DNA of 64,000 nucleotides from Pseudomonas graminis (GTDB taxonomy: Bacteria > Pseudomonadota > Gammaproteobacteria > Pseudomonadales > Pseudomonadaceae): assembly GCF_900111735.1 (NCBI RefSeq), contig NZ_FOHW01000015.1:1-64000 (forward strand), in the 5' to 3' direction. Shown piece after piece: positions 9,444 to 18,164 of the stretch. The notes beneath the pieces are model-generated. The model did no database searches and was not told the DNA's origin. It worked only from the letters and a program-made list of their open reading frames with translations. Every line of letters starts with the position of its first letter. Within the stretch, counting starts at the first letter, position 1. The translations under genes were made by a program, and so were the position numbers.

Positions 9444-10115
9444 ATGACCCAGGATCAACTCAAACAGGCCGTTGCCCAGGCCGCCGTCGATTTCATCCTT
9501 CCGAAACTCGACGACAAAAGCGTCGTGGGCGTGGGCACCGGCTCTACCGCCAATTGCTTCATCGACGCGCTGGCCCTGCACAAAGGCGCGTTCGACGGCG
9601 CAGTCGCGAGCTCCGACGCAACGGCCGCACGCCTCAAGGCCCACGGCATTCCGGTGTATGAACTGAACACGGTCAGCGACCTGGAGTTTTACGTCGACGG
9701 CGCCGATGAAAGCGACGAGCACTTGAACCTGATCAAAGGCGGCGGCGCAGCCTTGACCCGCGAGAAGATCGTTGCCGCCGTGGCGAAAACTTTCATCTGC
9801 ATCGCTGACGCCAGCAAGCTGGTGCCGGTGCTGGGCGCGTTTCCCCTGCCGGTCGAAGTGATCCCGATGGCTCGCAGCCACGTGGCCCGCGAACTGGTGA
9901 AGCTGGGCGGCGACCCGGTTTACCGCGAGGGCGTGCTGACGGACAACGGCAACATCATCCTCGATGTGCACAACATGAACATCACCAACCCGTCGGAAGT
10001 GGAAGCGCAGATCAACAACATCGTCGGTGTCGTCACCAACGGCCTGTTCGCCGCGCGCCCGGCGGATCTGCTGCTGCTGGGCACTCAAGAAGGCGTGAAA
10101 ACCCTCAAGCGCTAA
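9444..10115 (+). CDS. rpiA: Ribose-5-phosphate isomerase A
   Basis: Interconverts ribose 5-phosphate and ribulose 5-phosphate in the pentose phosphate pathway. The 223-residue protein shows the RpiA signatures VGVGTGSTA (phosphate binding), YVDGADE (catalytic Asp region), [14 protein letters not shown] (active-site Lys) and the C-terminal NGLFA. Length is normal for the family. CGGAGCC lies in front of the ATG. It is monocistronic, divergent from ilvA and convergent with the SdiA-regulated-type gene. Confidence 0.96.
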   Translation: MTQDQLKQAVAQAAVDFILPKLDDKSVVGVGTGSTANCFIDALALHKGAFDGAVASSDATAARLKAHGIPVYELNTVSDLEFYVDGADESDEHLNLIKGGGAALTREKIVAAVAKTFICIADASKLVPVLGAFPLPVEVIPMARSHVARELVKLGGDPVYREGVLTDNGNIILDVHNMNITNPSEVEAQINNIVGVVTNGLFAARPADLLLLGTQEGVKTLKR

Positions 10116-10123
10116 TGGTTGCG

Positions 10124-10157
10124 GGGCAAGGCGAACCCAAGCGGGGATGCCTTGCCC
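10124..10157. terminator. Stem-loop between convergent rpiA and the downstream gene
   Basis: A perfect 9-bp inverted repeat, GGGCAAGGC ... GCCTTGCCC, with a 16-nt loop lies exactly between two convergent genes. There is no long T run on either side, so intrinsic termination is plausible rather than certain. Confidence 0.5.
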
Positions 10158-11069
10158 TTAGCGTTTCTTGAACACATAAAACAGGTTCGGTTCGCTCACG
10201 ACGTACAACGTGCCGTCGTCCCCCATGGCGATACCCTCGGCCTGGGGCACGCTTTTGCTCAGGCCCATGCTGCCCTTGGTCAGTGACACGTTGGCGACCG
10301 GCTTACCCTCGGTGTCCAGCTCGAGAATCTGCCGCGACTCATCCGACAGCGCCAGCAAATGCCCACTGCGTTCATCGAACTGCAGACTGGAAAGGTCACG
10401 AACGAACAGGCCCGCATCCCGCTGCTTGCTGGACGTCACTTCAAGGATGTTGGGGGAGTGGGTTCCCGCGTCGGGAAAGCCGCGCACTTCGATGATCTGC
10501 ACCGGCCGCCGCTCTTTGGCGACGAACAGGCGGCGGCCCTGATTATCGTAGGCCAGGCCTTCAAAGCCGTTGTTGCCGCCGGCGTCGATGCCCAGGGTCA
10601 GCTGCTCGGCATCGGCCGCGTCGAGGAAAGTCGTGTCGTCATCCACGTGAACCTTGATCAGCCTCTGACTGTGCTCGTCGCTGATAACGTAGATTCCGGG
10701 GCTGATGTACTCGACCGCTTCGGCGTCCCCGAACCCGGTCAGGGGAATTCGTCTGAGAATCCGCCCTTCCAGGCTCAGCTCGACCAACTCGGGGTTTTTG
10801 TTGGTGACGGTAAAGAGGGTCTTGCGCTGCGGATCAAAGCTGAGGGCCGAGACGTTCGCCTCCAAACCGTCGATGGCCCGCGCCTCAATCTCGACCTCAT
10901 AGGCGTCGAGGCCCAGCGCTTGAGCGTCACTGGATTGCCAGAGCACGTACCAGTTGAACCAGAGCCGCTCGATGACCCGGTATTCGCGCGCCACAAAAAA
11001 CGACGCGGTCAGTATCAACAGGACAAGTAACGTGAGCGCGACGCTCTGGAACGGGGTGACACGACGCAT
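10158..11069 (-). CDS. SdiA-regulated-domain (YjiK-like) protein, copy 1
   Basis: The 303-residue protein starts with a membrane anchor or signal segment (about residues 10-28). The rest is a predicted beta-propeller typical of the 'SdiA-regulated' (YjiK) family: repeated blades with FDPQRKTLFTVTNKNPELVELSLEG, GLAYDNQGRRLFVAKE and EGIAMGDDGTLYVVSEPN. The domain is therefore expected in the periplasm. Function is unknown. It is a paralogue of the next gene upstream (11208-12107), with the same blade motifs and the same ending (YVVSEPNLFYVFK versus YMVSEPNLFYSFK), so the pair arose by tandem duplication. The ribosome site is not strong. Confidence 0.8.
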   Translation of the reverse strand: MRRVTPFQSVALTLLVLLILTASFFVAREYRVIERLWFNWYVLWQSSDAQALGLDAYEVEIEARAIDGLEANVSALSFDPQRKTLFTVTNKNPELVELSLEGRILRRIPLTGFGDAEAVEYISPGIYVISDEHSQRLIKVHVDDDTTFLDAADAEQLTLGIDAGGNNGFEGLAYDNQGRRLFVAKERRPVQIIEVRGFPDAGTHSPNILEVTSSKQRDAGLFVRDLSSLQFDERSGHLLALSDESRQILELDTEGKPVANVSLTKGSMGLSKSVPQAEGIAMGDDGTLYVVSEPNLFYVFKKR

Positions 11070-11207
11070 GCAGGGGGCTCGACTTCAGTGGGGCGAATTT
11101 AATAGCACCGTATTCTGAAGCCAAACTGAAAGCGATGTGACATCTCGTTCGACCTTTTCAGGTTCAAGCGGGAACGCGAAGACGCTCAAGCCGAAACCGG
11201 CCCGGCG

Positions 11208-12107
11208 TCACTGCCGCTTGAAGCTGTAAAACAGGTTGGGCTCGCTGACCATGTAAATCGTGCCGTTCTCGTCCATCGCCACGCCTTCCGCGCGCGGGAT
11301 AGTGTCGCTCAGACCGTTGAACCCATGCAGCAGCGTCATGAAGCTGACCTGATTACCCTTGCCGTCCAGCTCCAGCAGCATGTGTGACTCGGCGGACAGC
11401 ACCAGCAAATGCCCGGTCTTCTGGTCCGCGTACAGGGACGACAGATTGCGCACGATCAGGTTGTCATTGATCAGCTTGCGCTTCTCGCCTTTCACTTCGC
11501 TGCTGCCATCGGCTTTCCAGCTGTACAGCGCTGGCGGACGCTCTTCGCCAAACAGGAACTGCTGATCCCGTGGGTCCCAGGCCACGCCTTCGAACGCTTT
11601 ATTCTGATCCTTCGACCGACCGAGGTCGTACTTGGGGAAGTCGGCGATGTTCAACGTTTTGGTTTCGGGCGTGACGTGGACGATGGTCATCAAGTGCTGG
11701 CGCTCATCGACGATGGCAATCAGGCCGTCGCCCAGAACGGCAACACCTTCAGGGTTGCCCCAGCCTTCAAGCGGAATCTTGCGAATCACATCGCCGGTCA
11801 GCGTGATCTCGGAAAGGAAAGGGTTTTTGCCCATCACCGAGTACAGGGTTTTGGTCGCCGGGTCGTAAGACAGATCCGAGGCCTCGTCCTTTTCCATGCC
11901 GGCCAGCGGCTTGGCGTCGATATCGACCTTGTAATCCGGCAGCCAGATACCCGCCGCGCGCTCGGCCGGCGTGACGTTGCGCTCGCTCAGCCACAACACG
12001 CCGCGGTCGTCCCAGTGCCAGGCGTACGACAGACCAGCCAGGATCACCAGCGCTGCAACGAGCAGCCACCACCAACGGAAACGCAGACGGCTTTTACGCT
12101 GTGTCAT
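11208..12107 (-). CDS. SdiA-regulated-domain (YjiK-like) protein, copy 2
   Basis: The 299-residue protein has a basic N-terminus, one membrane-spanning segment (about residues 12-27) and a propeller domain with blades such as YDPATKTLYSVMGKNPFLSEI, FEGVAWDPRDQQFLFGEERP and EGVAMDENGTIYMVSEPN. It overlaps the upstream FAH-family gene by ATGA (12104-12107), so the two are translationally coupled. Function is unknown. YjiK was named for its response to SdiA in E. coli, but there is no LuxR-type box here that I can support. Confidence 0.8.
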   Translation of the reverse strand: MTQRKSRLRFRWWWLLVAALVILAGLSYAWHWDDRGVLWLSERNVTPAERAAGIWLPDYKVDIDAKPLAGMEKDEASDLSYDPATKTLYSVMGKNPFLSEITLTGDVIRKIPLEGWGNPEGVAVLGDGLIAIVDERQHLMTIVHVTPETKTLNIADFPKYDLGRSKDQNKAFEGVAWDPRDQQFLFGEERPPALYSWKADGSSEVKGEKRKLINDNLIVRNLSSLYADQKTGHLLVLSAESHMLLELDGKGNQVSFMTLLHGFNGLSDTIPRAEGVAMDENGTIYMVSEPNLFYSFKRQ

Positions 12108-12772
12108 CCGCGAACGTCGCTTTCGAAACGGCTCTGGCCTGTCAGCTCCAGCACGATCTCATCGCCAACAGTGAATGGTCCTACGCCTGCGGGCGTGCCG
12201 GTCATGATCAGGTCACCGGCCTGCAGCGAGAACTGCGACGCCATGTGCTGGATCATCGGCACGATCGGGTTGAGCATGTGACTGCTGTTGCCGTCCTGAC
12301 GGACTTCGCCGTTGATGGTCAGGCGAATGGCGATGTCGGTCAGATCGGGGTAGGCGTCAGCGGATACGAACGGCGCAATGACCGCCGCGCCGTCGAACGA
12401 CTTGGCGATTTCCCACGGCAGGCCTTTCTCTTTCAGCTTCGACTGCACGTCGCGCAGCGTCAGGTCCAGGCCCGGAGCGAAGCCGGAGATCGCGTCGAGG
12501 ACTTCTTCGCGGCTCGGGTTCTTGCTCAGCGGCTTGCCGATCAGCACGACAATCTCGGCTTCGTAATGCACCGAACCCCGGTCCTGAGGAATGCTGAAGC
12601 CCCCCTCGATTCCGACCACGCAGCTGCCCGGCTTGATGAACAGCAATGGTTCGGTCGGTACCGGGTTGTCCAGTTCCTTGGCGTGCTCGGCGTAATTGCG
12701 GCCGATGCAGACGACTTTACCCAGCGGAAAGTGAACCTTGGTGCCGTCGACGTACTTGTGCTGATAGCTCAT
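12104..12772 (-). CDS. Fumarylacetoacetate hydrolase (FAH) family protein
   Basis: The 222-residue protein carries the FAH fold signatures IGRNYAEHAKEL, FIKPGSCV, the metal-binding Glu pair in HYEAEIVVLIGK, and IMTGTPAGVGP near the end. Small single-domain members hydrolyse or decarboxylate 2-oxo acids; acylpyruvase and oxaloacetate decarboxylase activities are known in the family. The exact substrate cannot be assigned. It lies 38 bp downstream of the D-2-hydroxyglutarate dehydrogenase-type gene, so a role in handling oxo-acid side products is possible (inference). A good AGGAGCG ribosome site precedes the ATG. Confidence 0.85.
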   Translation of the reverse strand: MSYQHKYVDGTKVHFPLGKVVCIGRNYAEHAKELDNPVPTEPLLFIKPGSCVVGIEGGFSIPQDRGSVHYEAEIVVLIGKPLSKNPSREEVLDAISGFAPGLDLTLRDVQSKLKEKGLPWEIAKSFDGAAVIAPFVSADAYPDLTDIAIRLTINGEVRQDGNSSHMLNPIVPMIQHMASQFSLQAGDLIMTGTPAGVGPFTVGDEIVLELTGQSRFESDVRG

Positions 12773-12810
12773 GAGCGCTCCTGAAATGCTTGTTGTAATG
12801 GGGGAACCGC

Positions 12811-14205
12811 TTACACCGCGAAGATTTTGCCGGGGTTCATGATGCCGTTCGGGTCGAACACCGCTTTGACGGCCTTCATGTATTCGATTTCCACCGGCGA
12901 GCGGCTGTAGTGCAGGTAGTCACGCTTGGTCATACCGACGCCGTGCTCTGCGGAGATCGAGCCGTTGTACTTCTGCACGATCTCGAACACCCACTTGTTC
13001 ACCGTCGCGCACTTGGCAAAGAACTCCTCCTTGCTCAGGTTTTCCGGCTTGAGGATGTTCAGGTGCAGGTTACCGTCGCCGATATGGCCGAACCAGACGA
13101 TTTCGAAATCCGGGTAATGCTGGCCAACGATCGCGTCCACTTCAGCGAGAAACGCCGGGACCTTCGAAACGGTGACCGAGATGTCGTTCTTGTACGGCGT
13201 GAAGTGAGAGATGGTTTCCGAAATGTATTCGCGCAGCTTCCACAGATTCTGCAGTTGCTGTTCGCTCTGGCTCATCACGCCATCCAGCACCCAGCCCTGC
13301 TCGACGCAGTGCTCGAAGGTTTCCAGCGCGTGGTTCGCCACTTCTTCGGTGGTCGCTTCGAATTCCAGCAGCGCGTAGAACGGGCATTCGGTTTCGAACG
13401 GAGAAGGCACGTCACCGCGCGCCATGACCTTGGCCAGCGCCTTGTCCGAGAAGAACTCGAATGCGGTGAGGTCCAGCTTGCTCTGGAACGCGTGCAGCAC
13501 CGGCATGATGGCGTTGAAGTCGGTGGTCCCGAGAACCATCGCGGTGAGGTTTTTCGGCGCACGGTCCAGACGCATGGTCGCCTCGACCACGAAGCCCAGC
13601 GTGCCTTCAGCGCCAATGAACAGCTGACGCATGTCGTAGCCGGTGGCGTTTTTGATGAGGTCTTTGTTCAGTTCGAGCAGGTCGCCCTTGCCGGTGACCA
13701 CCTTGAGGCCCGCGACCCAGTTGCGGGTCATGCCGTAGCGAATCACTTTGATCCCGCCGGCGTTGGTGCCGATGTTGCCGCCGATGTTGCTGGAGCCCGA
13801 CGACGCGAAGTCCACCGGGTAATACAAGCCGTTTTCTTCGGCGAGATTCTGCAGCTGCTTGGTGACCACGCCTGGCTGGCAGATGGCAGTGCGGTCTGTC
13901 AGGTTGAGTTCGAGCACCTGATTCATGTAATCGAAGTTGACGACCACCTCACCGTTGGCGGCAACGGCGGCGGCGGACAACCCGGTGCGGCCGCCCGAAG
14001 GGACCAGCGCAACCTTGCGATCATTGGCCCAGCGGACGATCGCCTGGACCTGTTCGGTGGTCTTGGGGAAGACGATGGCAGTGGGTGCGGGCGCGAAATG
14101 TTTGGTCCAGTCCTTGCCGTAGGTTTCGAGGGAATCGGCGTCGGTCAGGACCTTGCCAGGCTCAACCAGGGTCTTCAGCTCATCTATCAGCGCAGGATGG
14201 GTCAT
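12811..14205 (-). CDS. FAD-linked oxidase, probable D-2-hydroxyglutarate dehydrogenase
   Basis: The 464-residue flavoprotein is of the FAD-binding type 4 (GlcD/D2HGDH) family. The FAD-binding domain has VALVPSGGRTGLSAAAV and SSGSSNIGGNIGTNAGGIKVIRYG (about residues 70-175). The C-terminal cap contains the metal/substrate motif HIGDGNLHLNI and ends SAEHGVGMTKRDYL. It is divergent from serA. Bacterial SerA can reduce 2-oxoglutarate to D-2-hydroxyglutarate, and a D2HGDH recycles it; published work in P. stutzeri showed these two enzymes are functionally coupled. The arrangement here supports that role. The ATG at 14205 (MTHPALIDELK) is preferred over the one at 14235. A D-lactate or other 2-hydroxyacid substrate cannot be excluded. 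Confidence 0.85.
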   Translation of the reverse strand: MTHPALIDELKTLVEPGKVLTDADSLETYGKDWTKHFAPAPTAIVFPKTTEQVQAIVRWANDRKVALVPSGGRTGLSAAAVAANGEVVVNFDYMNQVLELNLTDRTAICQPGVVTKQLQNLAEENGLYYPVDFASSGSSNIGGNIGTNAGGIKVIRYGMTRNWVAGLKVVTGKGDLLELNKDLIKNATGYDMRQLFIGAEGTLGFVVEATMRLDRAPKNLTAMVLGTTDFNAIMPVLHAFQSKLDLTAFEFFSDKALAKVMARGDVPSPFETECPFYALLEFEATTEEVANHALETFEHCVEQGWVLDGVMSQSEQQLQNLWKLREYISETISHFTPYKNDISVTVSKVPAFLAEVDAIVGQHYPDFEIVWFGHIGDGNLHLNILKPENLSKEEFFAKCATVNKWVFEIVQKYNGSISAEHGVGMTKRDYLHYSRSPVEIEYMKAVKAVFDPNGIMNPGKIFAV

Positions 14206-14375
14206 CAACAGAACTCTCGAACAATTCATGGTCATCCTGAGAACGGCTCACGTCCAGGAATGGGGTGTTTCGCGGGGTGCATATGCTAGCATACGCCCCC
14301 CGCCAATCGAGCTTTCGGCCGATTTGCGCGCGCTTCACTTACTGCCATTTCTCTCCGGGACACAGGTTTACGCAG

Positions 14376-15605
14376 ATGAGCAAGACTTCCCTCGACAAGA
14401 GCAAGATCAAGTTCCTTCTTCTCGAAGGCGTCCACCAGTCCGCGGTCGACGTCCTGAAGGCCGCCGGTTACACCAGCATTGAGTACCACACCAAGTCTCT
14501 GCCGGAAGCCGAACTGAAGGAAAAGATTGCCGACGCTCATTTCATCGGTATTCGTTCCCGCACCCAACTGACTGAAGAACTGTTCGACAGCGCCAAGAAA
14601 CTGGTCGCGGTCGGCTGCTTCTGCATCGGTACCAACCAGGTTGACCTGAACGCAGCCCGCGAACGCGGCATCGCTGTGTTCAACGCCCCCTACTCCAACA
14701 CCCGTTCGGTGGCGGAGCTGGTGCTGGCCGAGGCCATCCTGCTGCTGCGCGGTATCCCGGAGAAGAACGCTTCCTGCCACCGTGGCGGCTGGATCAAGAG
14801 CGCGGCCAACTCGTTCGAGATTCGCGGCAAGAAGCTCGGCATCATCGGCTACGGCTCGATCGGCACTCAGCTGTCGGTCCTGGCTGAAGGCCTGGGCATG
14901 CAGGTGTACTTCTACGACACCCTGACCAAGCTGCCGCTGGGCAACGCCACTCAGGTGTCTAGCCTGAACGAGCTGCTGGGCATGGCCGACATCGTCACCC
15001 TGCACGTTCCGGAAACCAACGAAACCCAGTGGATGATCGGCGAGAAAGAAATTCGCACGATGAAGAAGGGCGCCATCCTGATCAACGCGGCACGCGGCAC
15101 GGTGGTCGAGCTCGACGCCCTGGCTGACGCGATCAAGGATCAGCACCTGATCGGCGCGGCCATCGACGTGTTCCCGGTCGAGCCACGCTCCAACGACGAC
15201 GTGTTCGAAAGCCCTCTGCGTGGCCTGGACAACGTGATCCTGACACCGCACATCGGCGGCTCGACCGCTGAGGCCCAAGCCAACATCGGTCTGGAAGTGG
15301 CAGAGAAACTGGTCAAGTACAGCGACAACGGTACGTCGGTCTCCTCGGTCAACTTCCCGGAAGTGGCCCTGCCGGCTCACCCAGGCAAGCACCGCCTGCT
15401 GCACATCCACCAGAACATCCCGGGCGTGCTGATGGAGATCAACAAGGTTTTCGCTGAAAACGGCATCAACATCTCCGGTCAGTTCCTGCAGACCAACGAG
15501 AAGGTCGGTTACGTGGTCATCGACGTCGACGCCGAGTATTCCGATCTGGCGCAAGAGAAACTGCAGCACATCAAAGGCACCATCCGTAGCCGCGTTTTGT
15601 TCTAA
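14376..15605 (+). CDS. serA: D-3-phosphoglycerate dehydrogenase SerA
   Basis: Catalyses the first step of serine synthesis, oxidising 3-phosphoglycerate with NAD. The 409-residue protein has the catalytic domain with the NAD-binding GIIGYGSIGTQLSVLAE, the catalytic Arg/Glu/His region (NAARGTVVELDAL ... LTPHIGGST) and a C-terminal ACT domain (about residues 335-409, HQNIPGVLMEIN) that binds serine for feedback inhibition. The open frame begins 37 codons earlier, but ATG at 14376 gives the family N-terminus MSKTSLDKSKIKFLLLEG. It is followed by a strong terminator, and divergent from the flavoprotein that probably removes its by-product. Confidence 0.97.
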   Translation: MSKTSLDKSKIKFLLLEGVHQSAVDVLKAAGYTSIEYHTKSLPEAELKEKIADAHFIGIRSRTQLTEELFDSAKKLVAVGCFCIGTNQVDLNAARERGIAVFNAPYSNTRSVAELVLAEAILLLRGIPEKNASCHRGGWIKSAANSFEIRGKKLGIIGYGSIGTQLSVLAEGLGMQVYFYDTLTKLPLGNATQVSSLNELLGMADIVTLHVPETNETQWMIGEKEIRTMKKGAILINAARGTVVELDALADAIKDQHLIGAAIDVFPVEPRSNDDVFESPLRGLDNVILTPHIGGSTAEAQANIGLEVAEKLVKYSDNGTSVSSVNFPEVALPAHPGKHRLLHIHQNIPGVLMEINKVFAENGINISGQFLQTNEKVGYVVIDVDAEYSDLAQEKLQHIKGTIRSRVLF

Positions 15606-15625
15606 GACATTGGTTTCGGGGTGAT

Positions 15626-15656
15626 AAAAAGGAGACCTTCGGGTCTCCTTTTTTTG
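15626..15656 (+). terminator. Rho-independent terminator of serA
   Basis: Hairpin GGAGACC-TTC-GGGTCTCC, preceded by AAAAA and followed by seven T residues, begins 20 bp after the serA stop codon. Confidence 0.92.
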
Positions 15657-15718
15657 TGCGCCGCGGGGGCGAATTATGCAGAGGCGGTGAGTCATCCAAC
15701 ATGTATGGCACAGACAGA

Positions 15719-15750
15719 TCGCATTCGCGGGCAAGCGCGCTCCTACAACG
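15719..15750. repeat. Single REP element
   Basis: Inverted unit ATTCGCGGGCAAGCGCGCTCCTAC, between serA and the convergent DUF4399 gene. Apart from this and the serA terminator the gap is featureless. Confidence 0.85.
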
Positions 15751-15821
15751 GGACTGCGGCGACACACGCCTATGCGGCGTGCCCCAAGCCATCCATGGCA
15801 TCTGCCGGTACGCGATACGCG

Positions 15822-16259
15822 TTATTTCACCGTGATGGTGATCTTCTGCGATTCAACTGGCGGGTTCAGCGGGACATGGTTCTTGTCGCCGACCAACAGT
15901 TGCAGGGTGTGCTGACCCGGTGTGAGGTTCAGCTCGGTTTCGGTCTGGCCCTTGCCGAAGTGGCGGATGTTGTCAGTGGTCGGCAGCGGCGCGTTCATGT
16001 CGGGCTGATCCTTGACGTCGATGAGCAGGTGATGATGCCCGGTGTCCGGGACGTCAACGCCGGCCGGGGCGACGCCCATGCCCTTGAGGCCGAACTGCAC
16101 CTTGAATGCGCCGTTGACGGTCGCGCCATCCTTCGGTGAGATGATGTAAACCTCGGCGCCCGCAGGGGATGCCGTGCGTGGCATGTCCTCGGCCTGGGCC
16201 AGCAAGCTCGCCCCCAACAGCAGTCCGGTCAGGGCAGTTCTCGCAAATAACGTCTTCAT
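15822..16259 (-). CDS. DUF4399 periplasmic protein
   Basis: The 145-residue protein has a clear signal peptide (residues 1-23, cleavage after AQA). The remaining 120 residues form a compact domain with PKDGATVNGAFKVQFGLKGMGVAPAG and DTGHHHLLIDV, then LTPGQHTLQLLVGD. This matches the DUF4399 family of small exported beta-sandwich proteins. The HHH cluster could bind metal, but that is speculation. GGAGAG precedes the ATG. No functional partner is evident. Confidence 0.82.
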   Translation of the reverse strand: MKTLFARTALTGLLLGASLLAQAEDMPRTASPAGAEVYIISPKDGATVNGAFKVQFGLKGMGVAPAGVDVPDTGHHHLLIDVKDQPDMNAPLPTTDNIRHFGKGQTETELNLTPGQHTLQLLVGDKNHVPLNPPVESQKITITVK

Positions 16260-16420
16260 GATCTCTCCGTTTTTATCGATGTGCGGCTGGCGGGTTCGGG
16301 GATTGAAGCTTCTCGTTGCCGACAGACAACCGCTCAGGAACAGCCTTTACCTTAGCTGCGGTTGGCCGCGAAGTGTTTCGCTGAGTGGCGGGATGTAGAA
16401 GATTTCATGTTGGACCGATG

Positions 16421-17059
16421 CTACAGCTCGAAGGGTTCGTTCCCGCGCCGTCTGAACCAGCCGGTCAGCGACAGCCGCTCGCGGGTCGAGGGCATGACTT
16501 CGTGGGGCATGTCACCCGAGAGGAACACCACAAGGCAGCCGCCGGTGGGCTGCACGTCATACTCGACGCCGTCCTTGAGGTACATCCGCAACTGACCGCC
16601 ATGCTCTGGTAACCAGCCGTCGTTGAGGTAGACGACCGCCGAAACCATACGTTTGTCGTCATCGCGAAAGCGGTCGACATGCTTGAGGTAGAAGGCGCCG
16701 GGCGGATAGAGCGCAAAGTGGCTTTCATAATCCTCAAGGCCCAGAAACAGGCCCCGGTTCAGCGCTTGACGCAGGCTCTCCATCAGATCCAGATAACGAT
16801 CGCAGGGCTCGGCCTGCCCCGCCTCCAGCCACTGAATGTGATCGCCGCGAATCCCCTCGCGAACCTCCTGCGCCGGCCCTCGCCCCACTGCTGCAGGCGC
16901 GAGCTCTCCCTGAACGGCACGCGTGCGGCATTCAAGCGCCAGTTCACCGGTCAGGGTGTCGGGCAGGAAGATGTTCTGCTGCGACCAGCCACGCTCGGCC
17001 AGGTCGTCGACAATTCGCAACAGAAGCGGGTGATCAGGGGATATGCGCATGGCGCGCAT
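16421..17059 (-). CDS. 2OG-Fe(II) oxygenase family protein
   Basis: The roughly 212-residue protein has the prolyl-4-hydroxylase-type iron and 2-oxoglutarate site: first His and Asp in KHVDRF (HxD), distal His in MPHEVMPS, followed by the Arg of RERLSLTGWFR that binds 2-oxoglutarate. HGGQLRMYL is the usual core strand. It belongs to the small bacterial P4H-like group of unknown substrate. Several in-frame starts exist (17068, 17059, 17050). 17059 is chosen because GGGG lies at the right distance upstream, but this is uncertain by a few codons. It is divergent from the DUF2059 gene. Confidence 0.8.
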   Translation of the reverse strand: MRAMRISPDHPLLLRIVDDLAERGWSQQNIFLPDTLTGELALECRTRAVQGELAPAAVGRGPAQEVREGIRGDHIQWLEAGQAEPCDRYLDLMESLRQALNRGLFLGLEDYESHFALYPPGAFYLKHVDRFRDDDKRMVSAVVYLNDGWLPEHGGQLRMYLKDGVEYDVQPTGGCLVVFLSGDMPHEVMPSTRERLSLTGWFRRRGNEPFEL

Positions 17060-17254
17060 AGTATCCATACCCCGATTAATCCGACAGAGCCTGCAGTCCG
17101 GCGAATGAGGAATATTTTTGCGGGTTTGAATACGCCCGGCGGTTTTGTCCTGCCGCTGATCGAACCCGAGGTTTTTAGCGGGGTCTGGCAAGTGTTAACT
17201 CGACAAATCCCCGCTGACCCACCGAGAATGGCGGCCTGCCGACAGGAGTCTCTA

Positions 17255-17995
17255 ATGCGCCGTCTGTTTTTCCTGCTGTTGATGTTCTGCACTTTGCCCG
17301 CCTGGGCAGACGGCCACGATCAGCTGTACAAGCTCGCCGGCTGGCCGGAACAACGCGCTCATTTTGTCGATGCCTTGAAAGCCGCTCAGCAGCGTTACCG
17401 CAACAGCCTTCCGCCCGCCGTATTCGACGCCTTGGTGAGCAACAGCAATCAGCGTTTCGCGCCGCAGGCGATGGACCAGCGCGGGGAGCAAATGCTGCGC
17501 CAGACGCTGCAGGACCCCAATCCTGCGCTGCAGTTTTTCCAGTCGCCGCTGGGTCGCAAGATCGTCAACGCCGAGCTCACCGCCACGCGCCCGGACCAAC
17601 TGGCCAAAAACGCTCAAGGCCTGCCGCACATTCAGGCGGACGACAATCGTCTGCTGATCATCGGTCACTTGGCCAACGCGCTCCCCGCCAAGGAAGCTGG
17701 TGCCGAGGTCAGCATGGCGATTGCTGGCGTCGCCGCCGACAGCCTGAGTTCGATGATTCCAGGCCTGATGGGCGGCGGAACGACCCAGGCGATGCTCGAC
17801 AGTCAGCGTCAGCGGCTCATGGGTCAGATCGGCAAGGACGTGAACAACACGCTGCTTTATGTTTACCGCGACCTGTCGGATGGAGAACTGGACGAGTTCG
17901 CCACCTTCGCCGAGTCAAACGAAGGCAAGGCCTATTACCAGGCAGCGCTGGCCGCTGTTCGCGCGGGATTGGCGGTCGGGCAGACTGTGAAGTAA
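17255..17995 (+). CDS. DUF2059 domain exported protein
   Basis: The 246-residue protein has a signal peptide (residues 1-19, LPAWA then DGHDQ). The C-terminal part holds the DUF2059 region: YVYRDLSDGELDEFATFAESNEGKAYYQAA, the typical 'YxxLSDxELxxFxxFxxSPxGKxY' pattern. The mature domain is helical and expected in the periplasm. Function is unknown. Start at 17255 is preceded by ACAGGAG. The frame is open far upstream, but that part overlaps the 2OG oxygenase gene on the other strand and is not real. Confidence 0.82.
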   Translation: MRRLFFLLLMFCTLPAWADGHDQLYKLAGWPEQRAHFVDALKAAQQRYRNSLPPAVFDALVSNSNQRFAPQAMDQRGEQMLRQTLQDPNPALQFFQSPLGRKIVNAELTATRPDQLAKNAQGLPHIQADDNRLLIIGHLANALPAKEAGAEVSMAIAGVAADSLSSMIPGLMGGGTTQAMLDSQRQRLMGQIGKDVNNTLLYVYRDLSDGELDEFATFAESNEGKAYYQAALAAVRAGLAVGQTVK

Positions 17996-18014
17996 CGTTA
18001 TCGCCTGCTGCGGG

Positions 18015-18152
18015 AAGCGTAGGAGCGTGGCTTGTCCCGCGATCGGGCGGGAACCGGCCGTAAGTTCGGAAACCCGATCATCCTGACATGCCGTAATCAC
18101 CACACCTGCTGCCGCTGCGCGGCAGATCGCGGGACAAGCCACGCTCCTACAG
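18015..18152. repeat. Inverted pair of REP elements
   Basis: GTAGGAGCGTGGCTTGTCCCGCGA at about 18018-18042, with the inverted copy TCGCGGGACAAGCCACGCTCCTAC at about 18126-18150. The pair lies between convergent genes, is the same REP subtype as the pair at 7591-7730, and could act as a shared transcript end. Confidence 0.88.
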
Positions 18153-18164
18153 ACTAGATAGCCC

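Noticed and set aside
14286..15767. 493-codon frame antisense to serA
   Set aside because: Shadow of serA. The His/Asp/Val-rich composition is typical of antisense frames here; serA itself is certain.
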